This document shows positions 17,238 through 26,154 of a stretch of DNA of 64,000 bases, one piece after another. Every line of letters starts with the position of its first letter. The stretch's first letter is position 1. The position numbers and the translations under genes are program-made. This stretch comes from Parasphaerochaeta coccoides DSM 17374 (GTDB lineage Bacteria > Spirochaetota > Spirochaetia > Sphaerochaetales > Sphaerochaetaceae). The notes under the pieces are model-generated. The model ran no database searches. It was given only the letters and a program-made list of their open reading frames with translations, and was not told the DNA's origin. The stretch spans positions 1,674,001 through 1,738,000 of the forward strand of contig NC_015436.1 in assembly GCF_000208385.1 (NCBI RefSeq), written 5' to 3'.

Positions 17238-18578
17238 ATGGCAAACGCAGACTTTGCGCTGACGACAAAAAAGCTGGATGTCGGCAGGGATATCATTTCC
17301 CATGTTCCTGTCATATTCTCCGACTTCATGGCCTCCGGCGGATACTCTCCACTGGTTATAGCAGATGAAATTACATGGGAGGTGGCGGGTAGACAGGTTC
17401 AGACGGAACTCGACACAGCAGGACTCTCCCCCGCCGCACCATTCATCTTTCCTGGTACGCCCATGCTCTATGCTGATGAAAAAGCCATAGCAAAGGCGCA
17501 AGATGCACTTTCCAGACATCCAAACTGTCGATGTATCGCTGTGGGAGCGGGCTCAATCAACGACATTGTAAAGGCCGCTTCCGGCGCATTGGGACAGCCT
17601 TACATGGTGGTGGCGACCGCGCCTTCGGTCGATGGCTATACGTCCGCAGGGGCCGCGGTATCAATCCACGGGTTCAAGCAGACGGTTCCATGTCCTGCCC
17701 CTGTTGTCGTGGTCGCCGACACTGGCATCCTCAGTGCCGCGCCTTATGATATGATTGCGGCAGGGTATGCCGATTTGGCTGCCAAGTTGCCCGCTGGAGC
17801 CGACTGGCTCGTCGCTGATTTCTTTGGCACGCATCTTCTTCATCCCGCTGTCTGGGATATGATACAGACTCCCCTTCACGCCCAAGTGCGTTCCTCCGCT
17901 GGCATAGCAGCCCGCGATCCATCAACCATCTCATCCATATTTACTGGTCTGTGCAACACGGGTTTCGCCATGCAACGGATGCATGATTCCCGTCCGGCCA
18001 GTGGCGCAGAACATCTGATGAGTCATGTCTGGGAGATGGATCATCTGGAGCATGACGGACTTCCGGTTTCCCATGGTTTCAAGGTTGCTCTGGGGACGCT
18101 GGCTTCTACCGCTTTTTATGAGGAGTTCTTCGCCCTGGGTTGCGATGCCCTGAGGTCACGCCTTTCTGCGTGGAAGAAGCCTTCATGGGAGGACAGGGAA
18201 CAGGAGATATGCTCATGGCTTAAGGGGCAGCATAATCTTGACGATGTACTCCGTGTCTCCCGTGAGAAGTTCCCTGCGCCATCTCTCTGGGATGAGATGC
18301 TGGAGTCTCTCTGCTCCAAGTGGGATTCCTTAAATGATATCATCAGAAAGCAGCTCATTCCCTTCCCTGAACTGCGGGAGCACTTTGTTACAGCAGGGTG
18401 TCCTGTCGAACCGGCTGACATTGGACTGAGCCGCGAGGAATTCCACAAGGGGATGCATGTGTCGGGCATGATCCGCAACCGTTTTACCATTCTGGATTTA
18501 ATGTTCATCACGGGTGTTTATGATGAACTTGAGGAGCCTCTGATGAACAGCGGGAAATGGTTCACGAGGTTTGCGTAG
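17238..18578 (+). CDS. sn-Glycerol-1-phosphate dehydrogenase (AraM/EgsA family)
   Basis: NAD(P)-dependent, metal-requiring reductase of dihydroxyacetone phosphate to sn-glycerol-1-phosphate, known from archaea and from AraM of Bacillus. The 446-residue product shows the nucleotide loop VGAGSINDIVKAASG, the family block TAPSVDGYTSAGAAV, and metal-binding histidines in SGAEHLMSHVWEM and SHGFKVALG. GGGAGG sits five bases before the ATG at 17238. It appears monocistronic, with a 127-base upstream gap containing a 7-bp inverted repeat (GGACTAC/GTAGTCC). It suggests unusual glycerolipid or glycolipid chemistry. Confidence 0.9.
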   Translation: MANADFALTTKKLDVGRDIISHVPVIFSDFMASGGYSPLVIADEITWEVAGRQVQTELDTAGLSPAAPFIFPGTPMLYADEKAIAKAQDALSRHPNCRCIAVGAGSINDIVKAASGALGQPYMVVATAPSVDGYTSAGAAVSIHGFKQTVPCPAPVVVVADTGILSAAPYDMIAAGYADLAAKLPAGADWLVADFFGTHLLHPAVWDMIQTPLHAQVRSSAGIAARDPSTISSIFTGLCNTGFAMQRMHDSRPASGAEHLMSHVWEMDHLEHDGLPVSHGFKVALGTLASTAFYEEFFALGCDALRSRLSAWKKPSWEDREQEICSWLKGQHNLDDVLRVSREKFPAPSLWDEMLESLCSKWDSLNDIIRKQLIPFPELREHFVTAGCPVEPADIGLSREEFHKGMHVSGMIRNRFTILDLMFITGVYDELEEPLMNSGKWFTRFA

Positions 18579-18729
18579 ATTCTTCCTTTTGCAAACTTAC
18601 CATTTCCCACATAGATAGTTTTATGCAAGATTTTCTTTCAAAGAAAGAATACTATTGAGCAACAAAGAGCCAACATGGATATTTTAGGTGAAAAGTTACA
18701 ACTCCCTTCTATTGAAGACGTTCACTCTG

Positions 18730-18758
18730 TTGACATCCATTCTTCTAGCAGGTATATT
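18730..18758 (+). promoter_or_regulatory. Promoter of tRNA-Leu
   Basis: Near-consensus TTGACA (18730-18735), 17-base spacer, TATATT (18753-18758), ten bases upstream of the mature tRNA 5' end. Confidence 0.8.
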
Positions 18759-18767
18759 CACGTGTAC

Positions 18768-18851
18768 GCCCAGATGGCGGAATTGGTAGACGCACTAGGT
18801 TCAGGTCCTAGCGGTGGCAACACTGTGCAAGTTCGAGTCTTGTTCTGGGCA
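18768..18851 (+). tRNA. tRNA-Leu (anticodon CAG)
   Basis: Acceptor arms GCCCAGA / TCTGGGC pair at both ends. The anticodon stem CTAGG/CCTAG holds loop TTCAGGT, giving CAG for Leu CUG. A long variable arm (CGGTGGCAACACTG) identifies a class II tRNA, and the T-loop is GTTCGAGTC. CCA is not encoded. It borders the accessory island that starts downstream. Confidence 0.95.
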
Positions 18852-18853
18852 TG

Positions 18854-18913
18854 AGAAGGTTATTTCCTTGTGTAATAGATTGTTACATAGGGTAAAATTG
18901 CCTTCTTTTTTTT
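18854..18913 (+). terminator. Possible terminator after tRNA-Leu
   Basis: AGAAGG (18854-18859) can pair with CCTTCT (18901-18906), which runs into eight T residues. The 41-base loop is long, so this is only a plausible terminator. Confidence 0.4.
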
Positions 18914-19003
18914 GCTTCGGGCAGAATTTTTTTCAGGCTCAACGCGGAAAGTTGTGGGATGGACGATAAAGTAGCCGAAGAGAAAAGCGGAAAGAAATAG
19001 AAA

Positions 19004-19067
19004 GAAGGACGGAAAAACTGGTAGAGTTGGTTTACCACAACACAACGAACCAGGAGGACCGTCCTTC
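19004..19067 (+). repeat. Long hairpin at island left edge
   Basis: Perfect 9-bp arms GAAGGACGG (19004-19012) and CCGTCCTTC (19059-19067) enclose a second pairing, CTGGT/ACCAG. No T run follows. It may be an end of a mobile element or a structured leader for the decayed ORF just downstream. About 60 bases separate it from the tRNA terminator. Confidence 0.45.
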
Positions 19068-19075
19068 ATGCATGA

Positions 19076-19294
19076 GTGTACCGCAAGCTTCGTCAGTCTG
19101 CCAAGTTTCATCTGCGAGAAAGAACAGATCTGGAAAAAGTCGCGGTCGTATCAACCGATACGATTCCCCGATTCAATCCCGGGGGCGTTTTTTCCAGACC
19201 AAGCCTTAATAGGATAACTACGAAAGAATTACTTGTCAAGGAATTCCGTGATCATCGGCAGCATCGGCAGCATCGCATCTTCCTACTCAAATGA
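19076..19294 (+). pseudogene. Decayed ORF fragment A, related to fragment at 26155-26373
   Basis: A 72-codon open frame whose middle (LRERTDLEKVAVVSTDTIP ... TTKELLVKEFRD) aligns with a frame on the far side of the island (LKEKDLEKAAFVPVTAETQ ... LTKSDLVNRFRD). Shared DNA includes TTACGAAA/CTACGAAA-like words, CTTGTCAA and ATTCCGTGA. I do not recognise the family. It lacks a clear ribosome binding site and looks like a remnant. Together the two copies bracket the polyvalent gene and CRISPR remnant as diverged direct repeats. Confidence 0.4.
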
Positions 19295-19415
19295 AAAAGT
19301 AAAGGCAACGAGAAATCTGAAGGAAGTTGCGAGAAGTACTTCACAGGCATGATGCACTTGCTGGTACACTGAAAAGACTCCGGCAACCGCCACGGCTCGG
19401 ACAGGAGGAACGAGT

Positions 19416-19519
19416 ATGGCGAAGAATCATCTGACGTTGAGTGAGAAAATCAGAATAGAGGGGATGGTGTCCCAAGGAATCAGTTTTGCACGGATAGCCC
19501 AGGAACTAGGCAAGGACCG
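19416..19519 (+). pseudogene. IS30-family transposase, 5' fragment
   Basis: The first ~34 codons encode the N-terminal helix-turn-helix of an IS30-type DDE transposase: MAKNHLTLSEKIRIEGMVSQ followed by GISFARIAQELGKD. AGGAGG lies seven bases before the ATG. Just after this point the frame is abandoned and the sequence continues as the polyvalent-protein coding region in another frame, so the rest of the transposase and the right end of the IS are gone. The upstream 120 bases (19295-19415) may hold the IS left end but I could not define its inverted repeat. Confidence 0.7.
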
Positions 19520-19554
19520 CCTCGGATTCCAATGTCCTGGACAGCGCGATCGCT

Positions 19555-22500
19555 TTGCATGCTGTTTATGGCATGCCCATGAAACAGGCGGTCACCTTCT
19601 CCCGGACAGGGCTCCAGGCCGGACTTCTGGACGGCAAGACGCATAGGGCACCCTTTGCGGAGTCCCTTATCACCACTGCGAACAATGCGATGAACAACAA
19701 CCTCAGCGGACTGTCCTACGGACTGTATATGGTTACAAAGAATGAGAAGTTCAAGGACATGGCGGATGGGTACTCGTCTCTCGTCTCTCCTGTATGGGAG
19801 AAATATGGATTCGCCGGTGACAGCGTTCTTGGCAGCATCCAGCCGTTGGGATCGACTGCGCGCTATGTGGGCGTGAATCTCGCTATCCAAGCCCCTCTGA
19901 CGCTTCTGGGCTATGCGTTCGGTCCTACGGGAGCGAAGGTGATGAGCTTGGTCGGGCGTGGTCTTGCCGCCGGAGTGAATTTCTCGCTCACGGGTCTTTC
20001 GGAAGCGGGGAATAATTTTTATGAGATGTCCAAAATCACCGTTCCTTACGGAAATACATTGGACTTGGACAGTCCTCTTGCAACGGGCATGTTCTGGACG
20101 AACGTGATCCTCAGCGGAGCGATTGAAACCGTGGGAAGCGAAATGCTCCCTGGTGTGAGAATGTTGCAAAGCTCCATCTCTCCCGCAGGATTAAGACAAG
20201 CGCTATTCACTGGATGGAAAGATTTCGCCACACAGTTCGGCGTGGGAACGGGACTTTCGATGTTCGGCGAAGGCTTTGAGGAATTTGAAGGGGCTCTCGT
20301 TTCCGGTGTGACGACGAACATCCTCAAGACCATAGCCAACGAAAAGGGCGGTCGTTTTGACCTTGAACCTATGCGGAAGATTGTCGACAGAGGCCTGACC
20401 GAAGCGTTAGAGGCCGGTAAGGACATGATCATCCCCTCGCTTGTCTCCGGGCTCTTTGGTGGTGGGGTCTACGGAGTCCGCACGCGCTTTGATGCGCGGC
20501 AGAATTTCACACAAACCAAAGAATCTGCCAGCGCACCGATGAACCTTATCCAGGATATTCGGGAGACTATCGGAGAAAAGACAGCGACTACGTCCACTCC
20601 TGATTCCGGGTCATCGGGAAAAAAGACAAAAATATCTCCTATCAGAGTCTATGAATCAGGGAATCGTCTGATTCCAATAAATGCCGAGGAGTCAGAGAAA
20701 TACGCTCAAGCCCAGGCTTTGGGGGCGAAGTCGGCAGAAATCATCATACAAGACATCCCCCAGGCCGACGGGAATACCCAGGCGGAGCAGATCAACACGA
20801 TGGCACTGCATTTCGGCTCACGCATCAGCGGGAACACCCTTGTCTTTGAGTCGCAGGAGGACTACGAGGCCGCCAAGGACACCATCTCCCGCATGGCACT
20901 TGAAAGCCGGGGCGACGAGTACGACATCGTGGCGGGCGAGTCCAAGGTGACGCTCTCCCTTGCCATGGACGACGGGCAGATGGAAAGCACGGAGCCGGAC
21001 GCGTCCTACCTGCCGAAGGTGGACATCCCCTTCCCCTTGAGCACGATGAGCGCAGACCGGGCGATCCAGACACGCGAGCGGGAGATGATTGAGGAGGCGA
21101 TCGGAGACCTTGTCACCCATACAGAGGGGCGCATATCCCGCTCCGACATGGACGCGAATGTCGACGCCGTCCTTGCCGTCGGGCAGGCCCTGAAGATGAA
21201 CACCGACGATCTATTGAAGAATCACCTGACGTTCACGCTGGATACGGAGATTCCTGCTCCCCAAAAGGGCAAGGTCGCTCTCGGTTTCCTCGAAAGACCG
21301 TCGCTGGTGAATGGGAAACCCGTGTATACCGTCCACATATCCAAGAAGGCTGATGCCTCGACGCTTCCCCATGAAGTGCTTCATTTCATGCGTCCTCTGG
21401 TTCCCAAGGAACTTATGGCTCCCTTCGTGAAAGCGTATGGCGGGACGGAAGGGGAGATGTGGCTTGAGGACATTAAGGAAAGGGACGGGAAGTTCTATCT
21501 CGGAAAGAAGGAGTTCTCCACGTATGAGGAGGCGGCAGAGGCGGTTCGTCCGTTCGAGGAACGTTTCGCCGAGGACGGGACAGGATACCTTGGACGGGGG
21601 ATCGCACCCATCGAGGAGATGAAGCCTTTCTTCGAGCGCTTCAAGGCGGCTCTCAAGGCTTTGGTGGAGAAGTTCAAGGACAGGCTCTCCGCGGATGTCG
21701 TGAAGGCGTTCGACAGACTGTTCAGCGAAGACGGCACGGCAGAGAACCGCGCGGGACGGGCTGTGGAGCTGTTCCAACAGGAATCCTCCCTGACACCACA
21801 AGAGGCCCAGCGTCAGTACACTGAGGTTGAAAACCGTTATCGCGGAACAGACCTGTGGATGAAGGCTCCGAATGGAAAGCCGACGAACCTCACGGAAAGA
21901 CAATGGGTGACGGTACGAACGACGGCATTTAAAAACTGGTTTGGGGATTGGGAAGCAGCAGAGAATTTTAAGTGGCTGATGAATGCAGAGCCTGTATCAA
22001 CGATAACTGGAGAGGAATTCAAAGAAAACCTCGTTGATAATGTTGCTGCTTTCTTTGGAAAGATCGGTAACAAGGTTGTCCGCGAAGGTGTCGGGGAAAT
22101 CACGTTGACACGCCGTGATATTCAGGCTTCTGTCGCTCATGGAATCGGTAGAAAAAAAGCTTCTGCATTTGCTGCTGTTCCTGCTGTGATTCAAAATGGA
22201 CGAGAGTTCAATCGGATAGAAAACTATAAGGGCAGGGGATATACCGCGATAACGATAGATGCTCCAATTGTCATTGGGGATGAGCAATATATATGTGAAG
22301 TCGTCATCAACCAACAGGAGAACTCACGCCATTTCTATCTGCATGAAGTGGAAATAAAAGAAAAGCTCCAGTTTGGTAACCAAGTACGAAGTTACATGGA
22401 TGGGAACCATCCAAACCGTAATACCAAAACTGAAGCTTCTGAGACAATTATAGCAAAGGTATCGTCACAAAGCAAGTCCGATTCTTCTCATACAGAAGTG

Positions 22501-25500
22501 GCCATAAAAAAGAAGCTGAGTGATGAGCCACTTCAAGACACCTCATTTAAGGGTGATAGCTCAACACCTGCTTCTAGACTTATTGTAACGAAGTTGTTGT
22601 ACCAAGGCACGTTTGATTCTTCTCAGGTCGTGGACGAGAACAGCGAGCCTCTGGTGGCCTATCATGCGACGGACAATGAATCCACACCATTGCAAAGTGG
22701 GAATTCCGCAGGAACCATTTATTTGGGGTTTGATGAAAAGTCTGCAAAACGAGTGGCACACGGGAAAAGGGACGTCATTCCGGTTTTTCTTTCTGTAAAG
22801 AATCCGGTGAATGAGATGTCATCCGGTATCGAACAGCATGACGCGGAATCGCCTCAAAAGGTCGCACAATGGAGGGATGCGGGGCATGATGGTGTCTATG
22901 TGCATGATGAATCAGGCACAGGCATAGCGGTGTTTGATCCCGGACAAATCAAGTCCGCCACCGATAACGTCGGGACATTCAATGCGACGAATCCAAGCAT
23001 TCTTTTCCAGACCGAAGACTTCTCTCCCGAATACGCGGAATTCTCCGGCAAACCACAGGAGGCAATCGACCACCTGCTGGAAGTGAAGCAGGGCAGTGTC
23101 CCCGCGGCTATGTACAAGGAAGGTATCGGAGATATCGATTTCGTCTATGGGAAACCAGGGGAGACGGGATATGGTTTAGCTCATATCCAGGAGAAGCATC
23201 CGAATATATTGCCTCGATTGGTTGAATTGATTGAAACAGGAGTTGTATCTGCACCATCAAAAGACCGGCGGAACATACTGCTTCTCGAAGCAAGAGCTGC
23301 TATCAGGCTTGATTGGAATGGGGAGAAAAAGAACTGGTTGGTCACTGCCTATTATTATGATAATCATCTGTCCGGCAGCACCGGAATCGATGCCGCCCCT
23401 GGCATGACGTCAGGCTCTGGCCAAGTTCAGACAGACCGCTTGTCTACTACTATAAATGAGAGTGATGTACCTGTCAACGACAGCCCCTCCTACCAGCTCT
23501 CTGCCGAGGCGAAGGAAGACTTCCCGAACGCATTGTTCCAGACTGCTTCAGTACGTATGGACGTGCCTTTTAATGAAAATGAAGGCGGAGAGTCACGTGT
23601 CTATGCCCTTGCCGAGGAATCCCGTACGGAGTTCTCGGATACCGTACGCGCCATGGCAGCGGCCTTCCGTCTGCCTGATGATGCAGTCATGTTCCGTCGG
23701 GATTTGAAGGGCGTCGAGCGCGCCAGGGTGAAGGTCGCGCAAGATTATGGCGGGGACTGGGGACGTTTGCTGGACATCAACGGCGCGATGCTCGTCTTCG
23801 AGGAGTACGATGACGCGAAATCCTCTTTTGAACGGTTCATAGCGGAACACCCGGAAAAAGTGGCCCGCCAAAAGATCAAGGACGATGATTTCGGCTACCG
23901 GGACTTCACGGTGAACATCCGCATGTCCAACGGATTCATCGGTGAAGTCCAGCTCCTGGACAAAGTGATATTCCATGCGAAAGAAACCGGCGGACACGAG
24001 ATATACGCCGAGGCGAGAAAACTGACTAAGTATTATGAGAACAGAGAAAAATATACTTCTATTTTTGGTTCTGAAATTATTGAGTCAATCAGAAAACTTT
24101 ATGACGACCTTAAGGAATGGAGTAGAGAAGTCTATTCACCTCAGAGTATCCTGTCCCCGACAGCGTCATACGACAAGCCGGGATTGAGCGCCAAGGCCTC
24201 GGCGAGCTTGCGGGAAAGCAGGGAACTATCCAGCATGTTGCGCCCATACATACCACGCTCTCTTTCGGTCGGTGCCCTCTCGATGACGGACGTGCCGTCT
24301 TCGGAAGGTGCAAGCACAGCCTTGAGAAACACTCCGCTTTCATCGGTCCTCATGGGGATATCGCAGATATCAAAGTATTTGACTGCCATAGAGTCCTCCT
24401 CTTCTTTAAGTATACCTAATTCTCAGGAGTCAGACAAGATATCGGGTGACGGTGGGGCGGCTCTCTACCAGCTCTCCGACGAGGCGAAGGAAGAAATTCT
24501 CAATCAACGGGAAAATGATGTGCAGCATGCCCTGGGAGGGAATTACTACGTCCCGACCTCGGTAGTAGATGAATACGCCGCCCAGGGAAAGGAATGGGCC
24601 GTCAAGGAAATGAATCTCCGGAGCATGATCAACGCATCGCCTGAACTGCTCAAGAGAGCTCGCGAGTATCAGACTTCAGAGGATTTCATGGAGGCGATGA
24701 AAAATGACCCGAAGGTCTATGACAGGGATTTTGTTGACGAACATGTCACGCCTGAAGACTGGATGGATGCAGATGAATATTTCTTTGGGAAAGTCTACGC
24801 ATACGCCCATCTGAAATCCCGCGATCAACGGGATCGTCTTTTTGTGAACAAGTATCTTTCTTCGGATAAGAAACTCCTTGAGCTGGTCACGTCCCTCAGG
24901 GTATATAGCGATGTCGATACCAAATATTTCCCTAAGAGAAGGAAGCCTGTCTATACATTCGTCCGCGCTCGATTCGGAGCGTTCCCCGGTGTTTCTCCCT
25001 ATGTGCTGAGGTTGAAAGAGTCATCATCTCCCGAAGAATTCGCCAGGGCCCGCCAGGCCATCATGAACAATCCGCGGGCATATCGGAACGCCCTCTTGGT
25101 CGTTGAACAGGCCAATTACCGTGTAGCCACCCGGATTACTAACAGCGAAGATGGAAACAACGCCTATGCGACTGCCAATGACGTCGCCGCTTATCTGGAA
25201 GAAGTCGGAGAAGACGTTGAGAATGAACTGTTCGGTACTCACTATGCAGATGAGCCTCTTGTCGAATCGGTGGACATGAAACCTGCCGACGGTCCGGTGA
25301 CTCAAACCCAGATTGATGCGATGGAAGCCGATTCCCGTATCATCCTCGACAGGTATATGGTTCAGGAGGCCAAAGACAAGGCTGGTTTGCAGAGACAGAT
25401 CAAGACCGTCAGGAAGCGGGCGGAGGATGCGAAATCCAAGGCACGGGAGATTTCCAGGGAACTGACAGCACAGAAAAAGAAAAACCAGCGGATCGGAGAA

Positions 25501-25827
25501 CTGAGGGCCGCGCTCAAGGAATCACGCGCGGAGGAAAAGAAGCAGACCGCTATTCTCACTGCTTTGCAGAGGAAGCTTGAAGCTCACAGGTTGAAAGAGG
25601 CCAGGGCTCATCTGTTTGGAGAAATCAAGAAGTCCACGACATGGAATGAGAATACCATGGATGCCGCCTACATCGACGACATGCAGATGCTTCAGGCTAT
25701 GGTTGACCCAAAAAACAGATCCCGGAAGCAGATCAAGGACTGGCGTAAAGATGGTGATGTCGGGGCGGTTCCGGAACATCTTTCCCAGTATGTCGGCGCA
25801 AGTGCGGGGATGTTTCTAATATATTGA
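19555..25827 (+). CDS. Giant mosaic phage-type polyvalent toxin protein, 5'-truncated
   Basis: A 2090-codon open frame lacking its own start: the frame is open back to about 19510, where it meets the IS30 fragment, and no candidate start has a Shine-Dalgarno. Modules, with increasing uncertainty: hydrophobic N-terminal segments (about 60-300); zincin-like HEVLH near 606; the polyvalent-protein signature NLTERQWVTVRT...NWFGDWE near 778; an LPD3-like module (VAHGIGRKKASAF, about 859); an ADP-ribosyltransferase-like module (LVAYHATD to VFDPGQIKSA, about 1033-1145); a BECR-type nuclease-like module (GYGLAHIQEKHP, about 1206); a RelA/SpoT-like module (about 1380-1480, DINGAMLVF, GYRDFTVN, GEVQL); a Ser-rich stretch antisense to a small gene (about 1529-1612); and a coiled coil (about 1920-2030). 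Linkers repeat LFQT and YQLS. The C-terminus YVGASAGMFLIY runs into a CRISPR half-repeat, so the 3' end is replaced too. Expression is doubtful. Confidence 0.7.
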   Translation: MHAVYGMPMKQAVTFSRTGLQAGLLDGKTHRAPFAESLITTANNAMNNNLSGLSYGLYMVTKNEKFKDMADGYSSLVSPVWEKYGFAGDSVLGSIQPLGSTARYVGVNLAIQAPLTLLGYAFGPTGAKVMSLVGRGLAAGVNFSLTGLSEAGNNFYEMSKITVPYGNTLDLDSPLATGMFWTNVILSGAIETVGSEMLPGVRMLQSSISPAGLRQALFTGWKDFATQFGVGTGLSMFGEGFEEFEGALVSGVTTNILKTIANEKGGRFDLEPMRKIVDRGLTEALEAGKDMIIPSLVSGLFGGGVYGVRTRFDARQNFTQTKESASAPMNLIQDIRETIGEKTATTSTPDSGSSGKKTKISPIRVYESGNRLIPINAEESEKYAQAQALGAKSAEIIIQDIPQADGNTQAEQINTMALHFGSRISGNTLVFESQEDYEAAKDTISRMALESRGDEYDIVAGESKVTLSLAMDDGQMESTEPDASYLPKVDIPFPLSTMSADRAIQTREREMIEEAIGDLVTHTEGRISRSDMDANVDAVLAVGQALKMNTDDLLKNHLTFTLDTEIPAPQKGKVALGFLERPSLVNGKPVYTVHISKKADASTLPHEVLHFMRPLVPKELMAPFVKAYGGTEGEMWLEDIKERDGKFYLGKKEFSTYEEAAEAVRPFEERFAEDGTGYLGRGIAPIEEMKPFFERFKAALKALVEKFKDRLSADVVKAFDRLFSEDGTAENRAGRAVELFQQESSLTPQEAQRQYTEVENRYRGTDLWMKAPNGKPTNLTERQWVTVRTTAFKNWFGDWEAAENFKWLMNAEPVSTITGEEFKENLVDNVAAFFGKIGNKVVREGVGEITLTRRDIQASVAHGIGRKKASAFAAVPAVIQNGREFNRIENYKGRGYTAITIDAPIVIGDEQYICEVVINQQENSRHFYLHEVEIKEKLQFGNQVRSYMDGNHPNRNTKTEASETIIAKVSSQSKSDSSHTEVAIKKKLSDEPLQDTSFKGDSSTPASRLIVTKLLYQGTFDSSQVVDENSEPLVAYHATDNESTPLQSGNSAGTIYLGFDEKSAKRVAHGKRDVIPVFLSVKNPVNEMSSGIEQHDAESPQKVAQWRDAGHDGVYVHDESGTGIAVFDPGQIKSATDNVGTFNATNPSILFQTEDFSPEYAEFSGKPQEAIDHLLEVKQGSVPAAMYKEGIGDIDFVYGKPGETGYGLAHIQEKHPNILPRLVELIETGVVSAPSKDRRNILLLEARAAIRLDWNGEKKNWLVTAYYYDNHLSGSTGIDAAPGMTSGSGQVQTDRLSTTINESDVPVNDSPSYQLSAEAKEDFPNALFQTASVRMDVPFNENEGGESRVYALAEESRTEFSDTVRAMAAAFRLPDDAVMFRRDLKGVERARVKVAQDYGGDWGRLLDINGAMLVFEEYDDAKSSFERFIAEHPEKVARQKIKDDDFGYRDFTVNIRMSNGFIGEVQLLDKVIFHAKETGGHEIYAEARKLTKYYENREKYTSIFGSEIIESIRKLYDDLKEWSREVYSPQSILSPTASYDKPGLSAKASASLRESRELSSMLRPYIPRSLSVGALSMTDVPSSEGASTALRNTPLSSVLMGISQISKYLTAIESSSSLSIPNSQESDKISGDGGAALYQLSDEAKEEILNQRENDVQHALGGNYYVPTSVVDEYAAQGKEWAVKEMNLRSMINASPELLKRAREYQTSEDFMEAMKNDPKVYDRDFVDEHVTPEDWMDADEYFFGKVYAYAHLKSRDQRDRLFVNKYLSSDKKLLELVTSLRVYSDVDTKYFPKRRKPVYTFVRARFGAFPGVSPYVLRLKESSSPEEFARARQAIMNNPRAYRNALLVVEQANYRVATRITNSEDGNNAYATANDVAAYLEEVGEDVENELFGTHYADEPLVESVDMKPADGPVTQTQIDAMEADSRIILDRYMVQEAKDKAGLQRQIKTVRKRAEDAKSKAREISRELTAQKKKNQRIGELRAALKESRAEEKKQTAILTALQRKLEAHRLKEARAHLFGEIKKSTTWNENTMDAAYIDDMQMLQAMVDPKNRSRKQIKDWRKDGDVGAVPEHLSQYVGASAGMFLIY
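24141..24389 (-). CDS. Small protein encoded antisense inside the polyvalent gene
   Basis: An 82-residue frame with AGAGGAGG ending six bases before its ATG and a protein-like composition: MAVKYFDICDIPMRTDESGV, then a core with VFLKAVLAPSEDGTS, MLDSSLLSRKLAEAL and LSYDAVGDRI. The overlying plus-strand translation here is Ser-rich and low in complexity, as expected for the non-selected strand. It lies directly after the RelA/SpoT-like module of the giant protein. An antitoxin or immunity role is possible by position only. I do not recognise the family. Confidence 0.5.
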   Translation of the reverse strand: MAVKYFDICDIPMRTDESGVFLKAVLAPSEDGTSVIERAPTERERGMYGRNMLDSSLLSRKLAEALALNPGLSYDAVGDRIL

Positions 25828-26061
25828 CAAAACAAGGCAGGCATGGTACCTATTCCCCGCAAGTGCAAGGGTGCTTCCTAGAGTCCGATGAAGAAAAAAG
25901 GCTTGCCGAGCTATTCCCCGCAAGTGAGGGGGTGTTTCCATCGTCATCAATGGCTTGGGGGTCGCACTTGACTATTCCCCGCAGGTGCGGGGGTGTTTCT
26001 TACGATGCAATCAATGTGGATAAAACCGCTGACTATTCCCCGCAGGTGCGGGGGTGTTTCT
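25798..26061 (+). CRISPR. Type I-E-like CRISPR remnant, one half and four full repeats
   Basis: Repeats of 29 bases at 25850, 25911, 25972 and 26033 (start positions) with exact 61-base spacing and 32-base spacers. The core is the palindrome TTCCCCGC AGGT GCGGGG, as in type I-E repeats. The two right-hand repeats are identical; the two left ones carry several changes each. A fifth unit at the left (25789-25817) matches only in its last 20 bases; its first nine belong to the giant gene. After the last repeat no further unit follows at the expected 26094. No cas genes are in the window, so this is an orphan, truncated array. Confidence 0.85.
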
Positions 26062-26154
26062 ATGTGGAAGAAGACACGCTTTGTTCACCATCAATGAATG
26101 TACCAATGGGTTTGCCATTCTTTTTTGGCTCAACTCGTTTTCTGTGGGATAGGG

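Noticed and set aside
18675..18860. Small rightward ORF starting MDILGEK and crossing tRNA-Leu
   Set aside because: It runs through the tRNA gene in frame and has no ribosome binding site; the tRNA explains the sequence.
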